From assembly GCF_021272385.1 (NCBI RefSeq), contig NZ_JAJSDZ010000010.1, positions 744,001 through 808,000 on the forward strand: a stretch of 64,000 bases of DNA, given 5' to 3'. The notes under the pieces are model-generated. The model saw nothing but the letters and a program-made list of their open reading frames with translations, searched no databases and had not been told where the DNA came from. The DNA is from Vibrio salinus (GTDB lineage Bacteria > Pseudomonadota > Gammaproteobacteria > Enterobacterales > Vibrionaceae). How positions within the stretch are numbered: the stretch's first letter is position 1; every line of letters begins with the position of its first letter. This document shows, in pieces, positions 25,108 through 34,186 of the stretch. The translations under genes were made by a program, and so were the position numbers.

Positions 25108-26718
25108 GTGAGAGTTTTTTCTTTGTTGTTGCTTTTATTTTGTTCATTTGAGGTAAGCTGTGCAGAAAATTACACAGTGGATATTGTTAATCGGCCAGAT
25201 ACGCTCAGTGTTACCTATAGATTTAATATACCGGTAAAGAGTGTGAAATTTGGAAAAATGTTTGTACGGGACTCATGGGTGACAGAGAAAAAATTTGTCC
25301 ATGAGAAAAGCGGTCCTTACGATACATACCGCAAAAAAGATTTGGCGTTTTTTCGTAAATTAACCATTACTGTGCCTGTTATTTATCAGGATACCAATTG
25401 GTATCCTCTGTTTTTCCTGTTTAAAAATGGAGGGAGGGAAGTTTTTAGTGGTTATTTCCGGCCAGATGTGATTGTTGGTGCTGGTGGCAACACATTAAAG
25501 GCGGATGGTTATCTGAATTTATATAATTCAGTAAAAGGGCAGAAGGTCATTCTTAGCAGGGAGAAACAGGGGAGAAGCCTTCGGAATATTCATCTAAAAA
25601 AGGATATCTATATTTATTTTGGTGAAAAGAAACTGCAGAGCGTTGGTGATGTTGATTACATTGTCGATTCGGGAGTTTCTGCATCAGTACAAAATAAGCT
25701 GGAAAATGTAATCAGTCGTGTTATCAGTCAGTATTCAAAAATTCTGGGTCAGAAACTGGGTCAGAATGTACTGGTCTTTTTGATGTTGGAGTCCGGCAAC
25801 ACTGATCTGGATTTAGACGGAGAGGTCACGAATTATCAGGTTAATCTGAAGATGACCGGAGAGTTTAATGCCGATAAACCATTTAATAGTAAGTTTCTTC
25901 ATCTTATTGCCCATGAATTGTCTCACTTGTGGAATGCTGACTTATATACAAACCGTGGTCCTGGCTGGCTTCATGAAGGCAGCGCCGATTATTTTTCCAC
26001 ATATTTATTACGCAAGCTGAATCTGATTAATGCGTCGACATACAATCGTATTGTATCCGGTGCATTAAATACCTGCGCCAGTCAGGCTGGTCAGCATTCC
26101 CTGTCTGAATCTGATGTTAATGATATGGTCTATGGTTGTGGTGCGGTTGTCCACTATTCGGTTGATAACTACTGTGGCTTTGGCTGTTCGGCTCGTTTGT
26201 GGAAAACGTTATTTGCAAACCGTTCCTTTGAAAAAAACTATGACCAGAAATCATGGTTACGTGCATTTAAATCAGCAGTACAAAATGATAAGTTTTACAA
26301 AAAGGTATCTGATTTTATTCAGGAACCGGTCAAAGTCTCGGATATTGAGAATGTATACCGGGGACTTGGCTGGAATTTACTTAAGAAGCCGTTTCCTGAA
26401 AATAAAAAGCGTTTCTTTTCTTCCTTTAAGATGTTGTATCACTTGATGAATTCAGACTGTAGTGGCAGTTTTGCATATACTATGCAGTCAGACATGACCT
26501 TTCAGTTAATGAATACTTCGGATTGTCATACTTTTAAAGAAGGGAAAGTTACTCAGCTAGACAGACAATCTATCGGTTCGTATTCACTTTACCGGGAGAT
26601 AAAGCAAAAGTGTGATAACGGTGGTACGGTCATGGTTGGGACAATAAAAGGCCAGTCATATTCATACGTTTGCCATGCTAAATTACCGGACTTACCTCCA
26701 TATTTTGAGATACCATAA
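25108..26718 (+). CDS. Secreted gluzincin-like zinc protein
   Basis: This protein of about 536 residues has a signal peptide (MRVFSLLLLLFCSFEVSCA) and a zinc peptidase motif HELSH at residues 269-273. Glu290 lies in WLHEGSADYF, 16 residues after the second histidine. That order is the gluzincin pattern of M1-like enzymes, with a slightly shorter spacer. Residues 20-250 form an unassigned beta-rich domain and the C-terminal 120 residues contain several cysteines. I chose GTG 25108, seven bases after GGAG; an upstream GTG at 25048 would add a non-signal-like extension. It lies 77 bases after the AccD paralogue and may share its transcript. Whether it cuts peptides is not known. Confidence 0.7.
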   Translation: MRVFSLLLLLFCSFEVSCAENYTVDIVNRPDTLSVTYRFNIPVKSVKFGKMFVRDSWVTEKKFVHEKSGPYDTYRKKDLAFFRKLTITVPVIYQDTNWYPLFFLFKNGGREVFSGYFRPDVIVGAGGNTLKADGYLNLYNSVKGQKVILSREKQGRSLRNIHLKKDIYIYFGEKKLQSVGDVDYIVDSGVSASVQNKLENVISRVISQYSKILGQKLGQNVLVFLMLESGNTDLDLDGEVTNYQVNLKMTGEFNADKPFNSKFLHLIAHELSHLWNADLYTNRGPGWLHEGSADYFSTYLLRKLNLINASTYNRIVSGALNTCASQAGQHSLSESDVNDMVYGCGAVVHYSVDNYCGFGCSARLWKTLFANRSFEKNYDQKSWLRAFKSAVQNDKFYKKVSDFIQEPVKVSDIENVYRGLGWNLLKKPFPENKKRFFSSFKMLYHLMNSDCSGSFAYTMQSDMTFQLMNTSDCHTFKEGKVTQLDRQSIGSYSLYREIKQKCDNGGTVMVGTIKGQSYSYVCHAKLPDLPPYFEIP

Positions 26719-26862
26719 AAGAATAAGTTTAAGAAAGCCATTATTGCCAGATTGCTCCCTTTTAGATTAGCTTATTGTGTTGGAGAGCGTCGTTAAAAGT
26801 AGACTTGCATCAATAAATTGACTCTGTTAGCCTGATTACTCACTATTTCAAGGATATAACGC

Positions 26863-26919
26863 ATGACACAGTATATGACTACTTACCTCTGGCTCCTTCT
26901 TATGCCCTGTGGTCGGTAG
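26863..26919 (+). CDS. Candidate 18-residue leader peptide
   Basis: A short reading frame MTQYMTTYLWLLLMPCGR starts at an ATG preceded by AAGGAT and ends 78 bases before the DMT transporter start. A perfect 8-base-pair hairpin (CCGGCTGC/GCAGCCGG, 26932-26955) lies between its stop codon and the transporter. The layout resembles leader-peptide control by ribosome position. I do not recognise the peptide. Confidence 0.45.
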   Translation: MTQYMTTYLWLLLMPCGR

Positions 26920-26931
26920 ACATTGTTGTGC

Positions 26932-26955
26932 CCGGCTGCGAGTGAATGCAGCCGG
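26932..26955 (+). promoter_or_regulatory. Hairpin between leader peptide and transporter
   Basis: CCGGCTGC (26932-26939) and GCAGCCGG (26948-26955) form a GC-rich stem with an eight-base loop. No T-run follows, so it is not a plain terminator. It ends 42 bases before the transporter start codon and could affect translation or Rho access. Confidence 0.5.
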
Positions 26956-26997
26956 AACGTCATTTCTCTCGTAGCCATTTTTATAAGGAACAGAGAA

Positions 26998-27924
26998 ATG
27001 AGCGACACCAGTATCACCTCTTCGTCATCTTCTTATCGACAGTATCAACTGGGCATTTTATATGCTTCGGTTAGTGTCGGACTTTTTTCTATTAAGCCCA
27101 TCCTGATTAAACTGGCTTACCAGGCAGGGGGGGATGCAACAGCGATTATGAGCTTGAGAGCGGCCAGTTCATTGCCATTTTATTTATTTATTCTCGTTTG
27201 GTTGTGCAGACGGCGTCAGGCCCGTATTAAGGTTCGTCAGTATGCATGGCAGGCTATGTTAGTGGGTATTCTCGGCTATTATTTTGCGTCCGCATTAGAT
27301 ATTTATGCTCTGGATTTTATTTCAGCTCAGTTAGAGCGGCTGCTGATTTTTTTATATCCCTCTTTTGTGATTATATTTAGCTGGTTTTTTTTCAGAGAAC
27401 GACCAACTCCACGCATGATAACTTCTATTTTGATTGGCTATCTTGGCGTAATTTTAATCATTGCACATGATTTCAGAGAAACAGGGCAGTTGGTATGGGT
27501 TGGCAGTGGTTTAGCGGTCAGTTCGGCGGTGATATTCTCAATATATCTGATTTTGAGCAAGAAAGTGATAACCCGACTGGGGAGTGACTTATTTACCAGT
27601 ATTGGGATGAGTAGTGCTGCAGCTGCTATCATGTTTCAGTACAGCCTTCAGGGAATGCCCTTTTCATCCATGTCCGGTGAATTAATTTGGATTGGTGTTG
27701 CGACCGGACTATTTTGTACGGTGCTCCCGTCTTATTTTATGGGGGCGGCAATGGCAAAGTTAACGCCGTCACTACTTAGCCTTACCGGAAACATTGGACC
27801 GGTTGTCACAACAATATTTGCAATTTTAATTCTGGATGAGCAGTTTACGGTGTTTCACCTCATTGGGATGTCTCTGGCAATATGGTCTGTTGTGAGAATG
27901 AAACAGAAGAGAAACCGACCCTAA
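26998..27924 (+). CDS. EamA/DMT family transporter
   Basis: This 308-residue protein is a ten-helix drug/metabolite transporter with two EamA repeats (GILYASVSVGLFSIKPILIKLAYQ at the start of the first, in pieces). The ATG at 26998 follows AAGGAACAGAGAA, a good ribosome binding site. A short peptide and a GC hairpin lie just upstream and may control its expression. The substrate is unknown; relatives export amino acids, nucleosides or drugs. No partner gene is adjacent. Confidence 0.82.
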   Translation: MSDTSITSSSSSYRQYQLGILYASVSVGLFSIKPILIKLAYQAGGDATAIMSLRAASSLPFYLFILVWLCRRRQARIKVRQYAWQAMLVGILGYYFASALDIYALDFISAQLERLLIFLYPSFVIIFSWFFFRERPTPRMITSILIGYLGVILIIAHDFRETGQLVWVGSGLAVSSAVIFSIYLILSKKVITRLGSDLFTSIGMSSAAAAIMFQYSLQGMPFSSMSGELIWIGVATGLFCTVLPSYFMGAAMAKLTPSLLSLTGNIGPVVTTIFAILILDEQFTVFHLIGMSLAIWSVVRMKQKRNRP

Positions 27925-28003
27925 ACCATTGTGTTTTTAAATCAGGCAATCTGGTAATTTTTGATTGCCTGAATCATACCGGACACTACTACCGGTAGGC
28001 ATA

Positions 28004-29050
28004 TTAGTGATTATCCGGTTTTAAATTGTGTTTTCGGTAGTCTGTCGGCGTCATGCCGGTCACTCTGGAAAATTCCCGGTTGAAGTTAGATTTTGTTTGA
28101 AAACCTGAGTTCATGAAAATCTGAGTAACAGGTGCACGGGATGTTACCAAAGCTTGCTTTGCATGTTTAACCCGGTAAGCATTGATAAATCTGGAAATGT
28201 TTTGTCCGTGGGTTTGATTGACCGCGATTGAAATCTGCTTTGCCGGAACTCCAAGTTTACGAGTCAGTTTAGCGAGTGTCAGCTCCGGATCTAAGTACAA
28301 TGAATCCTGACGAATTTTTGAATCTAAGAGCTCGGTAATTTCCTTAGCCCGTTCCACGGTCATGATCGGTGGTACGTTAAACTCTTTGTCTTCGAAGCTG
28401 TTCTCGTTTGTCTGATCTTGTTCTTGTTCTGGTATGTTAATGCCCGCGATGATAACAGCTATGGACAATACCGGTAAAAGAATCAGGTGCGCAATTGTCA
28501 GAATGTACAATGACCATGTTCCCTGGTTAAAGGCAAAATCCAGAGACATGCACGTATCAGTCAGTGCTGAAAATATCAGCATCCATCCGGCAATATTTTC
28601 CGCTTTTTTAACGCCCTCCCAGTTACCCAGAGATACATTGAGCAGTGGTGTTTCTTTTGCGGAGATGCGGATGAGTGCAATACCGTATCCGACATAAATT
28701 AAGGTAAGTGCTTCATCTAATGGTAATTTCAGCCAGAATTGAGTACTGGCACTGATAATGACATAAAACGGAACAATGTAATGTTTAATAGGGAAACGTT
28801 TATGTGAACGGCTGACATGAGCAAATGTATACCAGGCGACGATGGGAATCATGGAGGCCAGGATGGGTTGTGCAATGGTGAAAATGCTGAGCTGGAAAGT
28901 CCAGCGTAACCCGACCATTGCTGTCGTTAAGGCACATAGTCCCAAAAAAAGACAGGCCATTTTTGCCTGATGTGAAAACCGGAAATAAAGCGTTATTGCC
29001 AGTAATCCAAACAGCATAGAGACAATAAATGGGACTGGAATTGCGAGCAT
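28004..29050 (-). CDS. Membrane-anchored AraC-family regulator
   Basis: This 348-residue protein has about seven hydrophobic segments in residues 1-215 and an AraC-type DNA-binding domain at the C terminus (LTRKLGVPAKQISIAVNQTHG, then VTQIFMNSGFQTKSNFNREFSRVTGMTP, in pieces). A regulator tethered to the membrane probably senses an external or membrane signal and binds DNA from there. It is divergent from the DUF805 gene with a 189-base gap, which makes that gene a possible target. Confidence 0.82.
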   Translation of the reverse strand: MLAIPVPFIVSMLFGLLAITLYFRFSHQAKMACLFLGLCALTTAMVGLRWTFQLSIFTIAQPILASMIPIVAWYTFAHVSRSHKRFPIKHYIVPFYVIISASTQFWLKLPLDEALTLIYVGYGIALIRISAKETPLLNVSLGNWEGVKKAENIAGWMLIFSALTDTCMSLDFAFNQGTWSLYILTIAHLILLPVLSIAVIIAGINIPEQEQDQTNENSFEDKEFNVPPIMTVERAKEITELLDSKIRQDSLYLDPELTLAKLTRKLGVPAKQISIAVNQTHGQNISRFINAYRVKHAKQALVTSRAPVTQIFMNSGFQTKSNFNREFSRVTGMTPTDYRKHNLKPDNH

Positions 29051-29239
29051 AATGTGTCCTATGTTAACAATAGAATGATCATCTTATTAAAGATAATGAT
29101 AACCACATGAAAAACAATAAAAAATAAAGTTTAGACAAAAACCGGTTCCGGGACGACCTGAAACCCGTTTTAGGACGCTTGTTACTTCATTTTCTCTCAA
29201 AATATTACCACGTATTGTATTTGTTACGGAGATACATTT

Positions 29240-29572
29240 ATGAGGTTCTATTTTCTTGCCTTTAAGCGTGGTTTTGACTTCTCGGGGTGTTCCTGCCGCC
29301 GGGAGTTCTGGATGTTTATGCTGGTGAATTTGTTTATAACATTCGTCTTTATTGCCGTCGATATTGTTTTTAATGTGGAGATGCCGGATATGGCTTACAG
29401 CATCGTGAGTTTTATCCCAATGCTTGCTGCTATTGTTCGCCGGTTACACGATATCAATAAATCCGGCTATTGGGGCTTTATCTTTCTTCTTCCGGTAATC
29501 GGGCCGTTCTGGTTGCTTTATCTGTTAATGCAACCGACAAAAATGTACGGAAATGGGGAAATACAGCTATGA
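29240..29572 (+). CDS. DUF805 inner-membrane protein
   Basis: This 110-residue membrane protein has the DUF805 signature: FKRGFDFSGCSCRREFWMF near the N terminus, three to four hydrophobic segments and RRLHDINKSGYWGF in the middle. Its function is not known in any family member I can name. Its stop codon overlaps the start of the next gene (ATGA), so the two are translationally coupled. Confidence 0.82.
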   Translation: MRFYFLAFKRGFDFSGCSCRREFWMFMLVNLFITFVFIAVDIVFNVEMPDMAYSIVSFIPMLAAIVRRLHDINKSGYWGFIFLLPVIGPFWLLYLLMQPTKMYGNGEIQL

Positions 29573-30054
29573 AAATACGACGTTATTTTAAAGTATTCTT
29601 ATTGATTTTGCTTTCTTTGTTTAGTCAGGTCACGGTTGCTTTACCTGCAGGAACTCAGGGTATTCTTACTGTAGAGAAAATGACACAAGGTGAGCTTTTG
29701 TGGCTTAAGGGGCGGATTGGCGATGCAACTTATACTCTGATCAAGGGAGGGAAAGAAACCTGTACTGTAAAAATACCCGTTGCCGTCGGAAGTAAATCGG
29801 ACACAGGTCTGGGTATTAGCGAGACCAAAGGCTTAACCATATTCGTTATGAGTAAATCTCTTAGTGATGCGCTTATTCATGGGAAGCGTATTAACAGCGA
29901 AGACTGGCATTTTTCCACTCGTGAGCAGGATACCAATGCAGATGGGGTGGTTATTGAAGGTATAAAGACAGATGAAGAGTTTGTTCTCAATTCAAGAAGA
30001 CGATGGATTTCCTGGTTGATGGGTAAGAGCTATGATTCTGATTGCGCCGAGTGA
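29569..30054 (+). CDS. Exported protein of unknown function coupled to DUF805 gene
   Basis: This 161-residue protein has a signal peptide (MKIRRYFKVFLLILLSLFSQVTVA) and a mature part with no motif I recognise. It contains two cysteines (KETCTV and DSDCAE) that could form a disulphide. The ATG at 29569 overlaps the stop codon of the DUF805 gene by one base, so they are probably translated together and may work together in the envelope (inference). Confidence 0.65.
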   Translation: MKIRRYFKVFLLILLSLFSQVTVALPAGTQGILTVEKMTQGELLWLKGRIGDATYTLIKGGKETCTVKIPVAVGSKSDTGLGISETKGLTIFVMSKSLSDALIHGKRINSEDWHFSTREQDTNADGVVIEGIKTDEEFVLNSRRRWISWLMGKSYDSDCAE

Positions 30055-30132
30055 TTTTTAGACAGTATGTCGTTGACAATCTGTTTTTAACATATGAAGA
30101 TGATGGTATGAATACGAATATAAAACACCATC

Positions 30133-30171
30133 AATCCCGAATTATCATCATTCCTTAGGAATGGTGGGATT
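30133..30171 (+). other. Nested stem-loop, candidate structured RNA
   Basis: AATCCC (30133-30138) pairs with GGGATT (30166-30171), enclosing a hairpin ATTCC-TTA-GGAAT (30150-30162). A strong terminator follows at 30195. The unit lies between the exported protein and the P-loop gene, with no protein frame in it. It could be a small RNA or a 3' UTR structure. Confidence 0.35.
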
Positions 30172-30194
30172 TGTGCTGAGTGACGTATTTGCCG

Positions 30195-30221
30195 AACCCA
30201 CCCCATAGAGGTGGGTTTTTT
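30195..30221 (+). terminator. Rho-independent terminator
   Basis: AACCCACC pairs with GGTGGGTT around a short loop and a run of T follows. It ends transcripts from the DUF805 pair or from the structured element just upstream. Confidence 0.85.
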
Positions 30222-30262
30222 GTATCTGCTTCGTGGGAATTATCTCAACTGAAGGAGGTTAC

Positions 30263-30778
30263 ATGAAAAGAATTGCAGTTTTTGGCAAGCCGGGCAGCGG
30301 AAAGTCGACTGTCAGTAAAGCGTTAGCTGCAGCAACTGGTATACAACTACATCAGTTGGATTCTATTGTTTACAAGAAGAACAGTGAGTTAGTTGAACAT
30401 GAGATATACGATGAAGCACACAACGCCATTTTATCTTCTGAATGCTGGATCATTGATGGAATGGGATCTTTAGAGTCATTTAATCGACGTCTGGCAGCAG
30501 CTGATACATTAGTTTATATCGATCTCCCTTATCTGACGAGTTATTGGTTTGTGACGAAACGTCTGCTAAAAGGGTTCTTTATAAAGCCGGAAGGCTGGCC
30601 TGAAGGATGTTCTGTTTTAAAAGGTTCGTTACAAAGCTATAAGACCTTAAAGCTCTGTCCGAAATTCTGGAATGACGAATTTATGTCCGGATTAGAAGCA
30701 CAAGCCAGACATAAAGAGGTGTACATAATCAAAAGTGTTTTTGAGTTAAACCAGTTTGTTTTTCAGAATGTAAAATAA
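30263..30778 (+). CDS. Small P-loop kinase, adenylate-kinase-like (YP_009-type FLAR protein)
   Basis: This 171-residue protein begins MKRIAVFGKPGSGKSTVSKAL, a Walker A motif typical of the adenylate-kinase-like small NTPases related to topology-modulation protein FlaR. A Walker-B-like stretch is CWIIDGMGS, and LVYIDLPYLTSYWFVTKR supplies the lid region. The ATG at 30263 follows a near-perfect AAGGAGGTT. The substrate is unknown. It stands alone behind a terminator. Confidence 0.75.
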   Translation: MKRIAVFGKPGSGKSTVSKALAAATGIQLHQLDSIVYKKNSELVEHEIYDEAHNAILSSECWIIDGMGSLESFNRRLAAADTLVYIDLPYLTSYWFVTKRLLKGFFIKPEGWPEGCSVLKGSLQSYKTLKLCPKFWNDEFMSGLEAQARHKEVYIIKSVFELNQFVFQNVK

Positions 30779-30858
30779 GCCCGGCTTGTTATGATATGAC
30801 TGAAACTTAGGTAGATTCAGAGCCCCTTTGGTAGAGGGCTCTGAACGGCGCCGGATGT

Positions 30859-32265
30859 TTATGCTTCAATCAGCGTTGCTGCATTACGCATTGCCTCTTT
30901 GGTTGAGCATTCAATAATGTTTGAGTTTGCAAAGCGTTGAGCATCTTTGACCTGAATATCGTGAGCCAGAATAACCAGTCTCGCATTGGCTACATCCTGA
31001 TCGCTGATGCGGTTCTGAATACCATTTTGGCCCTGTGTTTCTACTTTGACCCGGATGCCGGCCGCGGCGCCTGCTTTTTCCAGTGCTTTTGCTGCCATAA
31101 ATGTGTGCGCAACACCAGACGGACAGCAGGTAACAGCAACGATATCGTATTCGCCATCTCCACTTGCTAATGGTGCTATCGGAGCGGCTGTAGGCTGAGG
31201 CGCATTGGTCAGTTCTGCTTCCTTATCTTCTTCTACTACAGGTTTCCAGAAGCCGACGATTAGAGCTGTTGTGAGCGATCCAAGTATGATACCAACAACG
31301 TACATCGGTATGTTGCTTGATACGGGAGCAGTAATCAGACCACCCCATGGGGCATGGAGCAATACGTTAGTCAGAAAACCAAATACGCATCCGACGATAC
31401 CACCTGCAACAATGGAAGGAAGAACTCGTACAGGATCGTTCGCTGCAAATGGAATGGCACCTTCTGAGATACCAATAGAGCCCATGATGGCTGCTGCTTT
31501 TCCTGCTTCCTGTTCTTGTTTTGTGAATTTTTTCTTGAATAAGAAGGTTGCCAGAGCCATACCCAGAGGTGGTGTACAGATTGCAATACCAACACCGCCC
31601 ATCAGCCAGGGTTGAGTATCTACCTGAGTTTGAGCGAACAGCGTTGCTACTTTGTTGATTGGTCCACCCATATCAAATGCGGTCATGCCACCAAGAATGG
31701 TTCCAAGTACGACTTTAGAGGCTCCTGCCATAGATGCAAGGAACTCGTTCATCGATGCCATGAAAATTTTGACCGGTTCGCCGATGCCCCACAAAACAAT
31801 ACCTGCGGATATAATGGTGCCGACAAGAGGGTAGATAAAGTATGCTCCAAGCGCTGTCATGTTGGCAGAAAGCGGGGTCTTTTTCAGTTGAAATACCACG
31901 CCACCAGCAATGAAACCCGCAACAATACAACCCAGGAAACCGCCGCCCATATCTGCCATGATACCAGAGGATATCATCGCCGGAGCCAGAGCGGGTTTAT
32001 CTGCAATGGAATAACCGATGAACCCACCGAGAATAATGGGGAATAACACCAGTCCCTTAATACCGATAGCCGAGATATCTGCTAATAAACCGTGAGCGGG
32101 AACGGCGCCTTTACCCGATGCCATAACAGCCAGAGCCAATAGTACTCCCCCTGCAACAATAAATGGAAGCATGTGAGAAGTACCAAATAAAAGGTGGCCT
32201 TTCATTGTGCTGAGGCGTTTTTTTAAATCGCTGTTACTCGTATTTTGAGCTGTGAGTGTACTCAT
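30859..32265 (-). CDS. Fructose-family PTS EIICB component
   Basis: This 468-residue protein has an N-terminal EIIC membrane domain (about residues 20-345; HLLFGTSHMLPFIVAGG, GGPINKVATLFAQTQ and GISEGAIPFAANDP) and a C-terminal EIIB domain (about 368-468). The EIIB phosphocysteine lies in VAVTCCPSGVAHTFMAAKAL; family members have Ala before it, so the second of the two cysteines is the likely one. It carries and phosphorylates a hexose, here probably mannose or fructose judging from the manA gene upstream. The EIIA gene lies 11 bases before it on the same strand. Confidence 0.9.
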   Translation of the reverse strand: MSTLTAQNTSNSDLKKRLSTMKGHLLFGTSHMLPFIVAGGVLLALAVMASGKGAVPAHGLLADISAIGIKGLVLFPIILGGFIGYSIADKPALAPAMISSGIMADMGGGFLGCIVAGFIAGGVVFQLKKTPLSANMTALGAYFIYPLVGTIISAGIVLWGIGEPVKIFMASMNEFLASMAGASKVVLGTILGGMTAFDMGGPINKVATLFAQTQVDTQPWLMGGVGIAICTPPLGMALATFLFKKKFTKQEQEAGKAAAIMGSIGISEGAIPFAANDPVRVLPSIVAGGIVGCVFGFLTNVLLHAPWGGLITAPVSSNIPMYVVGIILGSLTTALIVGFWKPVVEEDKEAELTNAPQPTAAPIAPLASGDGEYDIVAVTCCPSGVAHTFMAAKALEKAGAAAGIRVKVETQGQNGIQNRISDQDVANARLVILAHDIQVKDAQRFANSNIIECSTKEAMRNAATLIEA

Positions 32266-32276
32266 AATTTTGTACC

Positions 32277-32717
32277 TTATGAATTAATTAAAACATTTAA
32301 TATTTGGTGTTTGTCTTTTGAGTTATGAATATCTGAAATAAACTCCTCACTAAATTTTCCGAATAATTCCTGAAGAGCATAAATGTGATGATCAGCATCG
32401 TTATCTGGTGAAGCGATCATAAAAAATACTGTTGGTTTGATGCCTTCTTCATCGCCGTATTCGATGCCTTCCCGCTTAACGCCTACGGCAATTGCAGGTA
32501 TTTTTACCGCTTTACTTTTCGAATGTGGATAAGCGATGCCATCCATTGACGTTACACTCAATATTTCACGTTCACGGATGTCGGTTAAAAATTCTGCTTT
32601 GTTGCTGATTCGATTGTTATCAAATAACATTTGAGCTAATTCTTCAAAAACTTCATTTTTATTATTCGCCTGAAGGTTATCTTTAATTAAATCGATATTT
32701 GTTAATTCCGTAATCAT
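32277..32717 (-). CDS. Fructose-family PTS EIIA component
   Basis: This 146-residue cytoplasmic protein is a fructose/mannitol-type EIIA domain. The active histidine is His65 in GIAYPHSKSKAV. It receives phosphate from HPr or FPr and passes it to the EIICB encoded just downstream. It is the first gene of a two-gene unit; a manA terminator lies in the 236-base gap before it. Confidence 0.92.
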   Translation of the reverse strand: MITELTNIDLIKDNLQANNKNEVFEELAQMLFDNNRISNKAEFLTDIREREILSVTSMDGIAYPHSKSKAVKIPAIAVGVKREGIEYGDEEGIKPTVFFMIASPDNDADHHIYALQELFGKFSEEFISDIHNSKDKHQILNVLINS

Positions 32718-32884
32718 ATTTTTACTCGTTATAATTAAAAGTGATGGTTAAATTTAATTAATATTAAAGCTTTCATAAATAGTAAAAAAAACACAATAAC
32801 TATACTTTTGTATCATCAGTTTTTAATTGTGACATAGGTCTCTAATCAGTATTTTTAAATAAATGAACTGATATTAACCGACAT

Positions 32885-32913
32885 AAAATAACCAGTAGCA
32901 GAACTACTGGTTT
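32885..32913 (-). terminator. manA terminator
   Basis: CCAGTAG (32892-32898) and CTACTGG (32904-32910), extended by AA/TT, form a hairpin. On the minus strand it is followed by ATTTTATG. It lies 40 bases after the manA stop codon. Confidence 0.7.
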
Positions 32914-32953
32914 AGCGGCATCGTTTGTATTTTTAGTTCAGAAGTATTGATTG

Positions 32954-34186
32954 TTAGTTATACGCTCTGGCTACCCGGCCTTTGCAATTCATCGTGTACT
33001 TTTTTGCGTAGGCAGGGATGAAAACGGACTGTCCTTTGGCTACTTTGCAAGTTTCACCATTCGTGTGAGTTAAAACCAAATCTGAATCCAGCGGTAATAA
33101 AATTTCTGCCGTCCGGACACTGACTATCAGCTGATTTGAGTGCGGTACGATGGAGAATTTAAAATCATCAACCGGGGTAGGATACTCTAACATTTCGTTG
33201 ATCTTGATAGGAGCCAGTAAAAGACTGTCGTATGGCTTCTCGTCGAAGTGAGTACATGAAACCAGTTCATCCACATCAATGTATTTTGGGGTCAGGCCTG
33301 CGCGCAAAACGTTGTCTGAGTTTGCCATGATCTCAAGAGCCGTACCTTTCAGGTAAGCATGAGGTGTCTCTGCATCCAGAAACATTGCCTGTCCGGGTTG
33401 CAGAGTGATTATGTTTAGCATCAGTGGTGCGAACAGGCCAATATCGGCAGGGTATTGTTTTTCCAGCTCAAGGATTAGATTTAAAAGAGGCTGGTCCGAG
33501 ATCTTGGCCATTGCCAGTAGAGTAGCGAGTGCCATTTCTTTTTGTTCGCCCCGAAGTGACAGTATGCCAGAAAAGAACGCTGCCAGACCGCCCGGTGTCC
33601 GGTTGTCTATTAAATTGTCTACTAATTCTTGCAATTCAGGGATAGCAAGGTCAGAGAAGAAGCTGATAATTTCGGTGATAGGCCGAAAGCCATTCATTGC
33701 ATGGTACTGGGTTAGTGCGTATACCAATTCTGGTTTGTGGTTTGGATCTTTGTAGTTGCGATTGGCAGCCGTGCGGGGGATACCTTGTTTTTCTTCCAAA
33801 TCAAATCCCAGCTCTGCTTGCAGTTTATTTGGGTGAACCTGAACAGAAAGGGCTTTTTCAGCTGCAAGGACTTTAAATAGGTAGGGTAATGCACCGAAAC
33901 GTGTTGCTATTTTTTTACTCAGAAAGGCATTAATATCTTCGGAAATAAGGGAAGAAAGTTCAGTTTCTTTACCGTTGATTACCACTTTTGAGCATCCGTT
34001 AGGATGAGTGCCCATCCAGATTTCGGCCTGAGGTTCACCCGTTGGATTTTGAATACCAAACAGCTGGTTAACAGCTGTAGGACTACCCCAGGGGTAATTC
34101 TGAATCACATTGTGCATGCAAAAGAATACCGGATGAGCTGTTTGGGTTTGGAATGTTTGTGCCTCGGATATGGTTAAATCAGACAT
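32954..34186 (-). CDS. manA: Mannose-6-phosphate isomerase, class I
   Basis: This 410-residue zinc enzyme interconverts mannose 6-phosphate and fructose 6-phosphate. The zinc ligands appear in LSVQVHPNK (Gln, His), KPELVYAL (Glu) and ETPHAYLKGTALEIMANSDNVLRAGLTPK (His and the substrate loop, given in pieces). The length is typical. Its place beside two fructose-family PTS systems points to uptake of mannose or a mannose-like sugar as the 6-phosphate and its entry into glycolysis. It is divergent from an AraC regulator with a 386-base gap. Confidence 0.95.
   Translation of the reverse strand: MSDLTISEAQTFQTQTAHPVFFCMHNVIQNYPWGSPTAVNQLFGIQNPTGEPQAEIWMGTHPNGCSKVVINGKETELSSLISEDINAFLSKKIATRFGALPYLFKVLAAEKALSVQVHPNKLQAELGFDLEEKQGIPRTAANRNYKDPNHKPELVYALTQYHAMNGFRPITEIISFFSDLAIPELQELVDNLIDNRTPGGLAAFFSGILSLRGEQKEMALATLLAMAKISDQPLLNLILELEKQYPADIGLFAPLMLNIITLQPGQAMFLDAETPHAYLKGTALEIMANSDNVLRAGLTPKYIDVDELVSCTHFDEKPYDSLLLAPIKINEMLEYPTPVDDFKFSIVPHSNQLIVSVRTAEILLPLDSDLVLTHTNGETCKVAKGQSVFIPAYAKKYTMNCKGRVARAYN

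Noticed and set aside
31205..32046. Plus-strand frames of 136 and 144 codons antisense to the EIICB gene
   Set aside because: They mirror the conserved EIIC coding sequence and have no ribosome site or known motif.
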